Shown here: piece after piece, positions 1-8,466 of the stretch | Position numbering within the stretch: the stretch's first letter is position 1 | Layout: the number at the start of each line of letters is the position of its first letter | Origin: Candidatus Thiodiazotropha endoloripes | GTDB lineage: Bacteria; Pseudomonadota; Gammaproteobacteria; Chromatiales; Chromatiaceae | Direction: 5' to 3' | Assembly: GCF_001708965.1 (NCBI RefSeq) | Contig: NZ_LVJW01000003.1 | Span: 1,550,001-1,614,000 of the forward strand | DNA length: 64,000 bases | Translations under genes and position numbers: made by a program | Notes under the pieces: generated by a model | What the model saw: only the letters and a program-made list of their open reading frames with translations | What the model was told of the DNA's origin: nothing | The model's database searches: none

Positions 1-317
1 CCATGTCACTCGATCCCGAACTGCTGTTCTTTGACGAACCATCGGCAGGCCTCGATCCGGTCAGCGCTCGTCGTCTGGATGAGCTGATCCTGGAGTTGAG
101 TGAGAGCCTCGATACGACAATTGTGGTGGTGACCCACGAACTGGCGAGTATTTTTGCCATCGGAGACGACTCGGTGTTCCTGGATCCGGTGTGCAAGCGT
201 ATGATCGCCAGTGGCAACCCAAACGAATTACTGGCGACAACAGATGACCCAAGGGTACGTGAATTTCTTACCCGGGGTGATTCAGAGGTGGATCCGAGTC
301 ATGCAATCAAGGATTAG
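1..317 (+). CDS. MCE-type ABC transporter ATPase (MlaF-like), 5' truncated by window edge
   Basis: This is the C-terminal part of an ABC ATPase, and its start lies upstream of the window. Visible are the Walker B segment LLFFDEP, the D-loop SAGLDP and the switch histidine in VVTHEL. The order ATPase, MCE protein, lipoprotein is that of Mla/Pqi/Ttg2-type systems, which move phospholipids or other lipids between inner and outer membrane. The ATPase would power the transport on the cytoplasmic face. The stop codon overlaps the next gene by 17 bases, so the two are translationally coupled. The family call is firm. Which MCE subfamily it belongs to cannot be decided from this fragment. Confidence 0.85.
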   Translation, partial: MSLDPELLFFDEPSAGLDPVSARRLDELILELSESLDTTIVVVTHELASIFAIGDDSVFLDPVCKRMIASGNPNELLATTDDPRVREFLTRGDSEVDPSHAIKD

Positions 318-1311
318 TCCAACCCTTATCGGCAGCTTTGTGCTGGCCAGCCTGGCTCTGGGGCTCGCCTCGGTGTTGCTCTTCTCAAACGGCTCCCTGG
401 CCAACAAACCGACCCAGTTCATTCTCTATTTTGAAGGGGATGTGAAAGGCCTGCAGGTGGGTTCGCCCGTCAATTTTCGCGGAGTGAAGGTGGGGCAGGT
501 CGAGTCCATGTCGATCACCTATGTTCGGGAGTCAAAAGAGTTCAGAATTCCGGTGGTGATCGGAATCCGGGATGGTCATGTGAATGTTGATGGGGTGGTC
601 ACAGAGAGTGGCGTCAAGCTGGAACTCGATGATTTGATTGCCCAGGGTCTCAGAGCCAGGCTCAATCTGCAAAGCCTGGTGACGGGTAAACTGGAGATTG
701 AACTCGATTTCATGCCCGAGACACCGATCCGGCTGATTGCGGAGGATAAGCGCTATCCTGAAATCCCGACGGTGCAATCGAGTATGGAGAAACTGGCCAC
801 TGCGATAGAGCAGATACCGGTTGAGCGGATTACTCAACGGCTTTCAGAGATCCTCGACAGCATTGATGAGATGATGGCGGATGGTGAATTGAAGCGACTG
901 ACAACCTCTCTGCTTCAGATTGCCAAGCGACTCGATCAAATCAGCCTGCTGCTTGCTGAACAGGCCCCGGAACTGTTGACGAACAGTAATGCGACACTGC
1001 TTGAGGCGAGGGCGATGATTACCGAGGTGGCCGGTACCGCGAAACAGACTCAGGCACTGATCTCAGCAACCGATGAAAACCTGACCTCGGCATTTTCCCG
1101 TTGGGACAGAACCCTGGCCAGTGGGGATCAAGCCTTTCGCCAGGTAGGGGAGACGGTCGATACAGCCGACCGGTTGCTCAATGAGGATTCGGAATTGATC
1201 AGTCAACTCACCACCACGCTGCGTGAACTGGGTAGTGCAGCACGGGCGATACGCATCATGTCTGAGTATCTTGAACGCCATCCCGAGGCCTTGCTAAGAG
1301 GGAAACAATAG
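301..1311 (+). CDS. MlaD/MCE domain protein, inner-membrane anchored
   Basis: This 336-residue protein has one N-terminal membrane segment (about residues 9-30) and then an MCE domain beginning FILYFEGDVKGLQVGSPV. A long helical C-terminal part (about 160-330) is rich in Leu, Ala and Gln. MCE proteins form hexameric rings that bind lipid in the periplasm and work with an ABC ATPase and permease. I chose the ATG at 301, which overlaps the ATPase stop, because it puts the membrane segment right at the N-terminus; an in-frame extension to 211 would lie inside the ATPase gene. The long helical tail recalls PqiB/YebT-like needle forms more than the short E. coli MlaD. It shares an operon with the ATPase and the lipoprotein gene 4 bp downstream. 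Confidence 0.85.
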   Translation: MQSRISPTLIGSFVLASLALGLASVLLFSNGSLANKPTQFILYFEGDVKGLQVGSPVNFRGVKVGQVESMSITYVRESKEFRIPVVIGIRDGHVNVDGVVTESGVKLELDDLIAQGLRARLNLQSLVTGKLEIELDFMPETPIRLIAEDKRYPEIPTVQSSMEKLATAIEQIPVERITQRLSEILDSIDEMMADGELKRLTTSLLQIAKRLDQISLLLAEQAPELLTNSNATLLEARAMITEVAGTAKQTQALISATDENLTSAFSRWDRTLASGDQAFRQVGETVDTADRLLNEDSELISQLTTTLRELGSAARAIRIMSEYLERHPEALLRGKQ

Positions 1312-1315
1312 ACAG

Positions 1316-1939
1316 ATGAATACGCTTTCACTCAGGTCATGGATGGTGGTTTTTCTTTTGATCACCCTCTGTATCGGTTGCGCCTCACCTTCACAGCCAA
1401 CCCGCTTTTACCGCTTGGATGCAGGCAGCAACAATCTTGGTCCGATTGATCTGACCCCCAGGCCTGGTGGGGTTGTGATCGGCATCGATGAGGTGCAGCT
1501 GGCCGGGTATCTGGATCGCCCGCAAATCATTGAACGCAGCTCCAGCCATCGCCTCAAACTCTATGAGTTCGATCAGTGGGCAGGCTCGCTGCAGGAGAAC
1601 CTGCTTGGCCTGGTCAGGGAGCGGATACAGCAGCAGTTGAGTGCCATGCAGATCATCGCCTATCCTTGGCCACAGGGCTTGAAACCGGACTATGAGTTGA
1701 AACTTGCCATTCAGCGTTTTGAAAGGGTCGATGGTAGAATTGAGTTGCAGGGGTTATGGACTCTGGTCGAAACTGATCGCCGCAAAATTGTTTTGATGCA
1801 ACAGAACCGCTTGCAGGAACCGATCCAGGGGTCAACGATCGAGGCTGGTGTGGCTGCCGCCAGTGAGGCTGTCAGCAAGCTCTCGGAGCAGATCGCTGAG
1901 CAGATGTTACGCCAGATCGAGTCTGAAAAAGTGCGTTGA
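1316..1939 (+). CDS. ABC-type transport auxiliary lipoprotein (PqiC/YmbA-like)
   Basis: A 207-residue protein with a lipoprotein signal peptide: a hydrophobic stretch ends in CIGC, placing the lipidated Cys near residue 22. The mature part starts with the family's FYRLDAG strand and carries GVVIGIDEVQLAGYLDRPQI, typical of the ABC_trans_aux family (PF03886, PqiC/YmbA). Such lipoproteins sit in the outer membrane and are thought to dock the MCE protein. The gene follows the MCE gene by 4 bp and ends the operon. No clear terminator hairpin follows. Confidence 0.8.
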   Translation: MNTLSLRSWMVVFLLITLCIGCASPSQPTRFYRLDAGSNNLGPIDLTPRPGGVVIGIDEVQLAGYLDRPQIIERSSSHRLKLYEFDQWAGSLQENLLGLVRERIQQQLSAMQIIAYPWPQGLKPDYELKLAIQRFERVDGRIELQGLWTLVETDRRKIVLMQQNRLQEPIQGSTIEAGVAAASEAVSKLSEQIAEQMLRQIESEKVR

Positions 1940-2051
1940 TCTTAAATACCGGTTGTCCGTCGATACTGACTTACCGACCGCGGTTTGGACCTTTCATCGG
2001 CAAGTTCCGGCAATCACTCTCCAATTGGAAGCGCTGAACTCGGGATCTGGT

Positions 2052-2834
2052 CTATTGTGTGTTAGGCACTTTCGTTTCAGGTTGCTGTGATTCTGTGGAT
2101 GGCTCTGGTGTGGTCTCGATCAGTTCCGCTTCTGGTTCAGGCTCTTCGGGTGGAGCAGGCATCTCATATCGAGTGGCAATGGCGAGTATCCCCAATACCG
2201 GGTGATCCAGATAGTGCAGCTTACCGCTACGCATGCGTCGTTTCTCCTGCATGCGGTAGTTTTGTGGACCTGGGTCATACTCCGCTTCATTGAGTGTTTG
2301 ATCCTCCTCCACTCTCAACAGAAGATCCGTCTCCAGATGAAGATAGCGCTTGATGCCGAACTTTATATTCCCCTCCAGAATCGGTAAGGGTTCCTCGAAG
2401 GCCGATTTCCTTTTTGATGCCAGGCTGATATGGATTGGAATTGCCTGATCCGGGTGCGCGACAGGTTGACGCCAGGCGGTGTGATAGAGAGGGCGATAAT
2501 CCCGGGATCTGCGCATGGCACCCCAGGCTTCGGTGAGACTCTTCTCTTCAGCCGGCAAGGCCCGATAGGCGATCGGTTGACCATCCTCAGTCAATGGGCC
2601 AGGGCTAAGCTGTAGACTCTGCTCCTGGTCAGGGATACCTGGATCAAGTGCCCAGCCCTCAGTGGATCCGGCGCCAGGTGCGATGCGACGGAATACCAGG
2701 ACCTCGAATTGATACCAGGGAGCCGACTCCTGTTCCTCATGGGATTCGGCATACAGGTTCATCGGAGCGATGAGCAGCAGACTGAGGATCAGAATGATCA
2801 CTTTTTCCTGTTTAACGATCATCTTACGCAGCAT
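2052..2834 (-). CDS. csiV: CsiV-family exported protein
   Basis: A 260-residue protein with an N-terminal signal peptide (hydrophobic run about 12-28, cleaved near LYAES). The mature start WYQFEVLVFRR is the hallmark of the CsiV family (DUF3530-like), whose Vibrio cholerae member is a periplasmic peptidoglycan-associated partner of LdcV/CsiR-type functions. The C-terminus is rich in Pro and Glu (about 232-260) and looks disordered. It lies directly downstream of mfd on the same strand, an arrangement I recall from other gammaproteobacteria such as pseudomonads. A hairpin repeat occupies the gap between the two genes. A start at 2819 is also possible. The family call is fairly sure; the role is not. 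Confidence 0.7.
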   Translation of the reverse strand: MLRKMIVKQEKVIILILSLLLIAPMNLYAESHEEQESAPWYQFEVLVFRRIAPGAGSTEGWALDPGIPDQEQSLQLSPGPLTEDGQPIAYRALPAEEKSLTEAWGAMRRSRDYRPLYHTAWRQPVAHPDQAIPIHISLASKRKSAFEEPLPILEGNIKFGIKRYLHLETDLLLRVEEDQTLNEAEYDPGPQNYRMQEKRRMRSGKLHYLDHPVLGILAIATRYEMPAPPEEPEPEAELIETTPEPSTESQQPETKVPNTQ

Positions 2835-2868
2835 AGAGTTTCATACCTTCTGAGATTCGAACCTATTC

Positions 2869-2899
2869 GGGCCTATTGGATTAGTGTTAACAGGCCCTA
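2869..2899. repeat. Dispersed hairpin repeat, copy 1
   Basis: An inverted repeat, GGGCCT and AGGCCC, flanks the 17-base core ATTGGATTAGTGTTAAC. The core and right arm recur exactly at 57608-57630. The right arm overlaps the last bases and stop codon of mfd, so the element fills the mfd-csiV gap. It resembles a REP-like intergenic element and could act as a transcript end or mRNA stabiliser between the two genes. Confidence 0.75.
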
Positions 2900-5800
2900 G
2901 TCTATCAGTCTGTCCAGCAATTGGTGGATCTTATCAACCCGGTTGAGCGGATTGTCCAGCTGAGCGTTATACCTTAGCTTATCGTTGCCTTCGAGACGAT
3001 AGGTATTCGGCTTTTGCTGGATCAGCCTGATCAGTGTAGCAGGGTCGAATTTCGGCTGTTCATCGAAGAGCAATCTCGCCCCTTTAGGGCCGGCTTCGAT
3101 CTTACGTATTCCCAGGGGATGGGCACGCAGTTTCAGTTCTGTGATGGAAAACAGGTTTTTTGCCGCATCGGGCAACAGGCCGAACCGGTCGATCATCTCG
3201 ACCTGCAGCTCGCGCAACTCAGCATTGTCTTTGGCGCTGGCGATCCGTTTATAGAGCACCAGGCGGCTGTGGACGTCAGGAAGATAATCTTCCGGTAGCA
3301 GGGCAGGTAGGTTGAGTTCGATTTCGGTGCCATGATCCAAAGGCCGGTCCAGTTCGGGCTGGCGGCCCGATTTGAGGGCCTCGACAGCCCGCTCCAACAG
3401 CTCTGTATAGAGGGCAAAGCCGATCTCCTGTATTTGCCCGCTCTGCTCATCACCCAGCAGTTCTCCAGCACCCCGGATTTCCAGGTCGTGGGTGGCGAGG
3501 GTAAATCCTGCACCAAGATCTTCAAGTGATTCAATAGCTTCCAGGCGTTTTTTAGCATCTGATGTTAAACTTGCTGAAGGGGGTGTGATCAGATAGGCAT
3601 AGGCACGATGGTGGGAGCGACCAACCCGTCCGCGGATCTGGTGGAGTTGTGCCAGGCCCAGCTTGTCCGCCCGGTTGATGATGATGGTATTGGCAGTCGG
3701 TACATCGATACCACTCTCGACGATGGTGGTACAGACCAGCAGATTGAAGCGCTGATGATAGAAGTCCCGCATGATGCCTTCCAGCTGCCGTTCCCGCATC
3801 TGTCCATGAGCGACCTGCAGTCGCACACCCGGTAACAGGCTCTCCAGCCGCTCGGCCATGTTTTCAATGGTGCTGACTTCATTGTGCAGAAAATAGATCT
3901 GCCCACCGCGTTTCAATTCACGCTGGCAGGCCTCGGTGATCAGACTATCGTTCCATTGACTGACAAAGGTCTTGACCGGATGTCTCAAGGCCGGTGGTGT
4001 TGCGATGATCGACAGGTCGCGCATACCGGACATGGCCATGTTCAGGGTACGTGGAATCGGTGTTGCGGTCAGGGTCAGCAGGTCCACTTCACTACGAAGT
4101 GCTTTCAACTTCTCCTTGTGGCGTACGCCGAAGCGGTGCTCTTCGTCAACGATCACCAATCCCAGGTTCTTGAATTCGATGCCGTCGGAAAGCAGTTTAT
4201 GGGTGCCCACAACAATGTCGACACGGCCGTTTTTCAGTCCGTCGAGTACCCCCTGTTGCTGTTTACCGGTTCGGAATCTTGAAAGACTCTCCACTTTGAT
4301 CGGCCAGTCGGCGAATCGGTCGGCAAAGTTCTGGTAGTGCTGCTGTGCCAGCAGAGTGGTGGGTACCAGTACCACAACCTGCTTATTGCCCTGGGTGGCG
4401 GTAAATGCGGCACGCATCGCCACTTCCGTCTTGCCGAACCCAACATCCCCACAGACGACCCGGTCCATCGGTTGAGGCGATGTCATATCATCGATCACCG
4501 CCGAGATGGTCTGTTGCTGATCGGGCGTCTCCTCGAACTCGAAGGAGGTGGCAAAGGCCTGGTATTCCGCATCAGGAGTGGGAAACGCGATCCCCTGTCG
4601 TGCGGCGCGACGGGCATAGATCTCCAACAGCTCAGCCGCCACATCGCGGATCTGTTTGGCGGCTTTGCGCTTGGTCTTCTCCCACTGATCACCACCAAGT
4701 CGATGCAGTGGGGCATGTTCCGGCGAAGCCCCGGCATAACGGCTGATCAGGTGCAGAGAGGCGACGGGTACATAGAGTTTGTCACCCCGGGCGTACTCCA
4801 AAGTCAGAAACTCAGTGGTCTGGCCAGCCACATCCAGGGTTTGCAACCCCAGATAGCGACCCACACCGTGATCTTCATGGACAACGGGGGCACCCACATG
4901 CAGCTCGGTCAGATTGCGTACAATCTGGTCCGGATCCTGGCTGACTTTACGTCGTCTGCGCTCCTGCCGTACCCGTTCGCCATACAACTGGGTTTCGGTG
5001 ATGATGCTCAATCCAGCAGCTTCCAGCCAGAGACCCTGCTCCAGAGGCGCCACACAGAGACCGATTTCAAGATCGCTCTCGAGGAAACTGTGCCAGCTCT
5101 CCACCGGATTGGCGTGAATGCCAAGATCCCGAAGGGTAGCAAGCAGCATTTCACGCCGCCCCGCACCTTCGGCAATGAAGAGGGTGCGTTTTGCCTTATC
5201 CTTGAGAAACTGTTTGAGTGCCGTGGCAGGGGTTTTACTACGTGCCTGAAAGGCTACCGGTGGAGGTAGCTGAGTGTCGTAATTGATCAACTTCGCGTAG
5301 CCCTTCGATCGAGTTGGCAGTTCGTGGTGGCTGAGGCTGATCAATTCCCCTTTTTTCAGTGCTGCAGCCAGCTCGTCATCCCGCATATAGAGCTGTTGGG
5401 GCGGCAGGATAGGGCGGCTGATATCGTGGCGCCGCTCCTCGTATCGGCTGGTGATCTCGTCGAAAAAAACTCGGGCCTGCTCCCTGATATCCTCCCACTG
5501 TATCAGCAGATGGTTTTCTGGCAGATAGTCGAACAGGGTGGCCGTCTGCTCGTAGAACAGGGGCAGGTAGTACTCCAGGCCGCTGGGAATCCTGCCCTCG
5601 GAGACATCCTGATAGATCAGACTCTGTTGCAGATCCCCCTCCAGGTGAATGCGGTAGTTTCGCCTGAACTGCTGGATTCCCTCATCATCCAGGGGGAACT
5701 CCCGAGCCGGCAGCATCTCGATTACCTCAATCTTTTGCAGCGATCGCTGGCTCTCCGGATCAAAGCTGCGGATGGAGTCGATTTCATCATCGAACAGGTC

Positions 5801-6376
5801 GATGCGGTAGGGTCTCTGGCTGCCCATGGGGTAGATGTCGAGCAGCGATCCTCTCACCGCAAACTCCCCGTGGGAAAAGACCTGTGAGACACATTGATAA
5901 CCGCTGCTCTCCAAGCGGCGTCGGGTCTTTTCGATATTTAACGTTTCGCCGGTTTTTATCACCAGGCCGTGTGCGTCCAGAAAACGTTTTGGAGCCAGCC
6001 GCTGCATCAGTGTGGATACCGGTGTGACCAATAAACCCTGCTGCATCGAGGGTAGACGTTGCAGGGTAAGCAGGCGTTGCGAGATCAGCTCTGGCAGGGG
6101 GGAAAAGAGGTCATAGGGGAGGGTTTCCCAGTCGGGGAAATTGATGACCGGAAGTTTGCCATCACCCAGAAAGAAGCGTAATTCGGATTCGAGTCGGGTT
6201 GCCGTCTGCATATCCGGTGTTACAACGAGTATGATCCCCTGATAGTCCTTTGCCGCATTGGCAATCGCCAGGGAGCCACTGCAACCATGCAGGCCGCCCC
6301 ACTGATAGCGTTCCCCATCCGCGACAGGCAGTTGCGGTGAAAGTGGGGAGTTGGTTGTGTCTGATCTTGTGTTCAT
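2897..6376 (-). CDS. mfd: Transcription-repair coupling factor Mfd
   Basis: Full-length at 1159 residues. Mfd removes RNA polymerase stalled at DNA damage and recruits UvrA. In order I see the N-terminal UvrB-homology part (about 1-350), the RNA-polymerase-interaction/CarD-like segment (VVHEDHGVGRYLGLQTL, near 490), and the translocase motor with Walker A (GDVGFGKTEVAMRAAF), DEEHRFG motif II, TATPIPRTL motif III and QIRGRVGRS motif VI. The C-terminal autoinhibitory TRCF domain starts near 1000. All key motifs look intact. A possible promoter (TTGCAC, 18 bases, TTATGA) lies just upstream on the minus strand. The stop codon sits in the dispersed repeat. Confidence 0.98.
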   Translation of the reverse strand: MNTRSDTTNSPLSPQLPVADGERYQWGGLHGCSGSLAIANAAKDYQGIILVVTPDMQTATRLESELRFFLGDGKLPVINFPDWETLPYDLFSPLPELISQRLLTLQRLPSMQQGLLVTPVSTLMQRLAPKRFLDAHGLVIKTGETLNIEKTRRRLESSGYQCVSQVFSHGEFAVRGSLLDIYPMGSQRPYRIDLFDDEIDSIRSFDPESQRSLQKIEVIEMLPAREFPLDDEGIQQFRRNYRIHLEGDLQQSLIYQDVSEGRIPSGLEYYLPLFYEQTATLFDYLPENHLLIQWEDIREQARVFFDEITSRYEERRHDISRPILPPQQLYMRDDELAAALKKGELISLSHHELPTRSKGYAKLINYDTQLPPPVAFQARSKTPATALKQFLKDKAKRTLFIAEGAGRREMLLATLRDLGIHANPVESWHSFLESDLEIGLCVAPLEQGLWLEAAGLSIITETQLYGERVRQERRRRKVSQDPDQIVRNLTELHVGAPVVHEDHGVGRYLGLQTLDVAGQTTEFLTLEYARGDKLYVPVASLHLISRYAGASPEHAPLHRLGGDQWEKTKRKAAKQIRDVAAELLEIYARRAARQGIAFPTPDAEYQAFATSFEFEETPDQQQTISAVIDDMTSPQPMDRVVCGDVGFGKTEVAMRAAFTATQGNKQVVVLVPTTLLAQQHYQNFADRFADWPIKVESLSRFRTGKQQQGVLDGLKNGRVDIVVGTHKLLSDGIEFKNLGLVIVDEEHRFGVRHKEKLKALRSEVDLLTLTATPIPRTLNMAMSGMRDLSIIATPPALRHPVKTFVSQWNDSLITEACQRELKRGGQIYFLHNEVSTIENMAERLESLLPGVRLQVAHGQMRERQLEGIMRDFYHQRFNLLVCTTIVESGIDVPTANTIIINRADKLGLAQLHQIRGRVGRSHHRAYAYLITPPSASLTSDAKKRLEAIESLEDLGAGFTLATHDLEIRGAGELLGDEQSGQIQEIGFALYTELLERAVEALKSGRQPELDRPLDHGTEIELNLPALLPEDYLPDVHSRLVLYKRIASAKDNAELRELQVEMIDRFGLLPDAAKNLFSITELKLRAHPLGIRKIEAGPKGARLLFDEQPKFDPATLIRLIQQKPNTYRLEGNDKLRYNAQLDNPLNRVDKIHQLLDRLID

Positions 6377-6619
6377 CGGAGGCAGGCTGAAATAAAAGCC
6401 AGCAATTGTCTCATAACTGCTGCCGCAGGTCAGCGTGCAATAGATCAGAATGGCGATTGAAAATGATGAAATAAGGTGGTCAACCCAAGCTTTCTAACGA
6501 TCGACGGAAGTGGATATGCCACTCATTTGGGGAATGTGCAAATTACTCAAACAAGCTTAAAATAGGTTACAAAACCAATAAATCATTTCATTCATCGAAA
6601 CCACTCAAGGCAAATTTCT

Positions 6620-7699
6620 GTGAGCAAGAAACTCTATTACCTTTTTATACTCATCTTTTGTTTGGCAACACCCCTCAGTGCAAATGAGTTGGCTGTCAAA
6701 CAACTGCTGGCCAATGGTGAGTGCCGGCAATGTGATCTCTCTGGTGCAGATCTGAGGATGAGCGCTCTGTCAGGCTCTGATCTGAGCGGGGCAATTCTGG
6801 ATAATGCGATTCTCTACGGAAGTGACCTCAGTGATGCCAATCTTCAAGGGGCCAGCCTGCGTGGGACGAGCTTCGCGAGAACAGACCTCTCTGGAGCAAA
6901 CCTACAGGGTGTGGTGATTAAACGGGGCCGCTTCAGCCGGGCCGATTTGAGCGGAGCCAATCTGCAGAACAGTGATCTGGAGGAGGCGAATTTCATCGGC
7001 ACCAATCTCTCAGGGGCCAATCTGACTGGTGCGAATCTTAAATCCTCCATCTTCACAGAGAGTCGTCTGGTGGCGACCGACCTGTCCAATGCCCAACTGG
7101 ATGGCGCTGATCTTCGAGGGGTCGACCTGAGTCAGGTCAGTTCCCTGAGCCAGGCCAGTTTCAAACGGACAAACCTGCGTAACAGCAATCTTTCCGGACT
7201 GGACCTGAGTCATATGGATTTCACTCAGGCCAGGTTGCTCAACGCCAATCTATCCAACACCCTTCTGGTATCCAGCCTGTTAATCGAAACAGAGTTGAAA
7301 AAGGCCCGTATGGGCGGTGCCGACCTGCGTCAGGCCACCCTGAAAAGGTCACAGATGCACGGTGTAAACCTGAAAGGAGCTCAGTTTCAGGGTGCTCAAC
7401 TGGATGGGGTTGTGGTCAGTGGTAACCTGATCGATGTCGATTTTTCCGAGGCCAGTATCGTAAGAGCCAATATGAATGGCGCCAATCTGAAGGGAGCCCT
7501 GTTCCACCAGGCAAAACTTGAATTTACCGATTTTGGCTCTGCCAATCTGTATGGTGCGGATTTCAGTCGGGCAGTGTTACACCGATGCAATTTTCGCAAG
7601 GCAAATCTACTTGAAGCAAAATTCGAAGGTGTGGATTTGACTGGCAATATCATGGATGGGGCACGAGGCGTAGAGTCGAATTCAAAGCAAGCCAAGTGA
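6620..7699 (+). CDS. Exported pentapeptide-repeat protein
   Basis: A 359-residue protein starting with GTG at 6620 and a signal peptide (about 1-21, cleaved after LSA). The remainder is almost entirely pentapeptide repeats of the form A(D/N)LxG, for example LSGADL and LQGASL, predicting a right-handed quadrilateral beta helix. Two Cys (CRQC, about 34-37) precede the repeats and resemble the ECxxCDLSGA cap seen in other exported members. Most studied pentapeptide proteins are cytoplasmic (QnrB/MfpA-like); the signal peptide makes this one periplasmic or surface-located, so DNA mimicry is unlikely. Its stop overlaps the next gene by 4 bases. Function unknown. Confidence 0.85.
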   Translation: MSKKLYYLFILIFCLATPLSANELAVKQLLANGECRQCDLSGADLRMSALSGSDLSGAILDNAILYGSDLSDANLQGASLRGTSFARTDLSGANLQGVVIKRGRFSRADLSGANLQNSDLEEANFIGTNLSGANLTGANLKSSIFTESRLVATDLSNAQLDGADLRGVDLSQVSSLSQASFKRTNLRNSNLSGLDLSHMDFTQARLLNANLSNTLLVSSLLIETELKKARMGGADLRQATLKRSQMHGVNLKGAQFQGAQLDGVVVSGNLIDVDFSEASIVRANMNGANLKGALFHQAKLEFTDFGSANLYGADFSRAVLHRCNFRKANLLEAKFEGVDLTGNIMDGARGVESNSKQAK

Positions 7700-8400
7700 A
7701 GGCTGAACAACTAACACAGAAACTGGAAAGCCTGGCCAATCCGGAGATCGCTGCCAAGTCCCAACGTTTTTTCAAAACCGGCAAGGGTGATTATGGGGAG
7801 GGGGATCGCTTCCTGGGAATCCGCGTCCCCATTCTCCGGCAGCAGGCCAGGGGTTTTCAACAAATGTCTCTGACACAGGTTTTGCGTTGCCTGAAGTCCG
7901 CCTATCATGAAGAACGTTTGTGCGCCTTGTTGATTCTGGTCAGAAAGTTTGAGTCTGGCGATGAGACGCTGCGTGAACGTGTCTTTAGACACTACCTTGA
8001 TAATACCCGTTACATCAACAACTGGGATTTGGTGGACAGTTCTGCCTATCAAATTGTCGGTGCCTATCTTTTGACCCGGGAGCGGGCAATACTCTATGAG
8101 CTGGCAAGGTCCGACTCTCTCTGGGAGCGACGGATTGCGATGATCGCCACCTACCGGTTCATAAAAAACCAGCAGTATGACGATGCACTGGCAATTGCAG
8201 AACTTTTAATGCTGGACCAGCAGGATTTAATTCATAAAGCCGTCGGCTGGATGATCAGGGAAGTGGGCAATCGTGATCGAAACCGGGCACAACAGTTTCT
8301 GAAACCAACCTATCAGGCAATGCCCAGGACAATGTTGCGATATGCGATTGAGAAGTTTCCAGAGCCGCTTAGGCAGATCTATTTAAAAGGCGAGATATAA
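7696..8400 (+). CDS. AlkD-like DNA alkylation repair protein
   Basis: A 234-residue HEAT-like-repeat protein of the AlkD family. AlkD members are DNA glycosylases that excise bulky or cationic alkylated bases such as N7-methylguanine or N3-methyladenine without flipping them. Family features visible are YGEGDRFLGIRVPILR near the N-terminus, YINNWDLVDSSAYQIVG in the middle (Trp and Asp of the active cleft), and HKAVGWMIREVG followed by MPRTMLRYAIEKFP at the end. It starts with a GTG that overlaps the previous stop (GTGA), so it is coupled to the pentapeptide gene, an odd partnership of an exported and a cytoplasmic protein. Confidence 0.85.
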   Translation: MKAEQLTQKLESLANPEIAAKSQRFFKTGKGDYGEGDRFLGIRVPILRQQARGFQQMSLTQVLRCLKSAYHEERLCALLILVRKFESGDETLRERVFRHYLDNTRYINNWDLVDSSAYQIVGAYLLTRERAILYELARSDSLWERRIAMIATYRFIKNQQYDDALAIAELLMLDQQDLIHKAVGWMIREVGNRDRNRAQQFLKPTYQAMPRTMLRYAIEKFPEPLRQIYLKGEI

Positions 8401-8426
8401 GGGATCCGGATCAGTCCAGCGGAAGG

Positions 8427-8460
8427 ACAGGGAACCTCTTAACAATCTGAGGTTCCCTGT
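8427..8460. terminator. Perfect 12-bp hairpin between convergent genes
   Basis: ACAGGGAACCTC and GAGGTTCCCTGT form a perfect 12-bp stem around a 10-base loop, placed between the convergent AlkD-like and fccB genes. Neither side has a T-run, so intrinsic termination is not certain. The position suggests a shared bidirectional transcript end. Confidence 0.5.
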
Positions 8461-8466
8461 GAGTGG

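Noticed and set aside
4337-5269. 310-codon plus-strand frame
   Set aside because: Lies wholly antisense to mfd, whose motifs are intact in the opposite frame.
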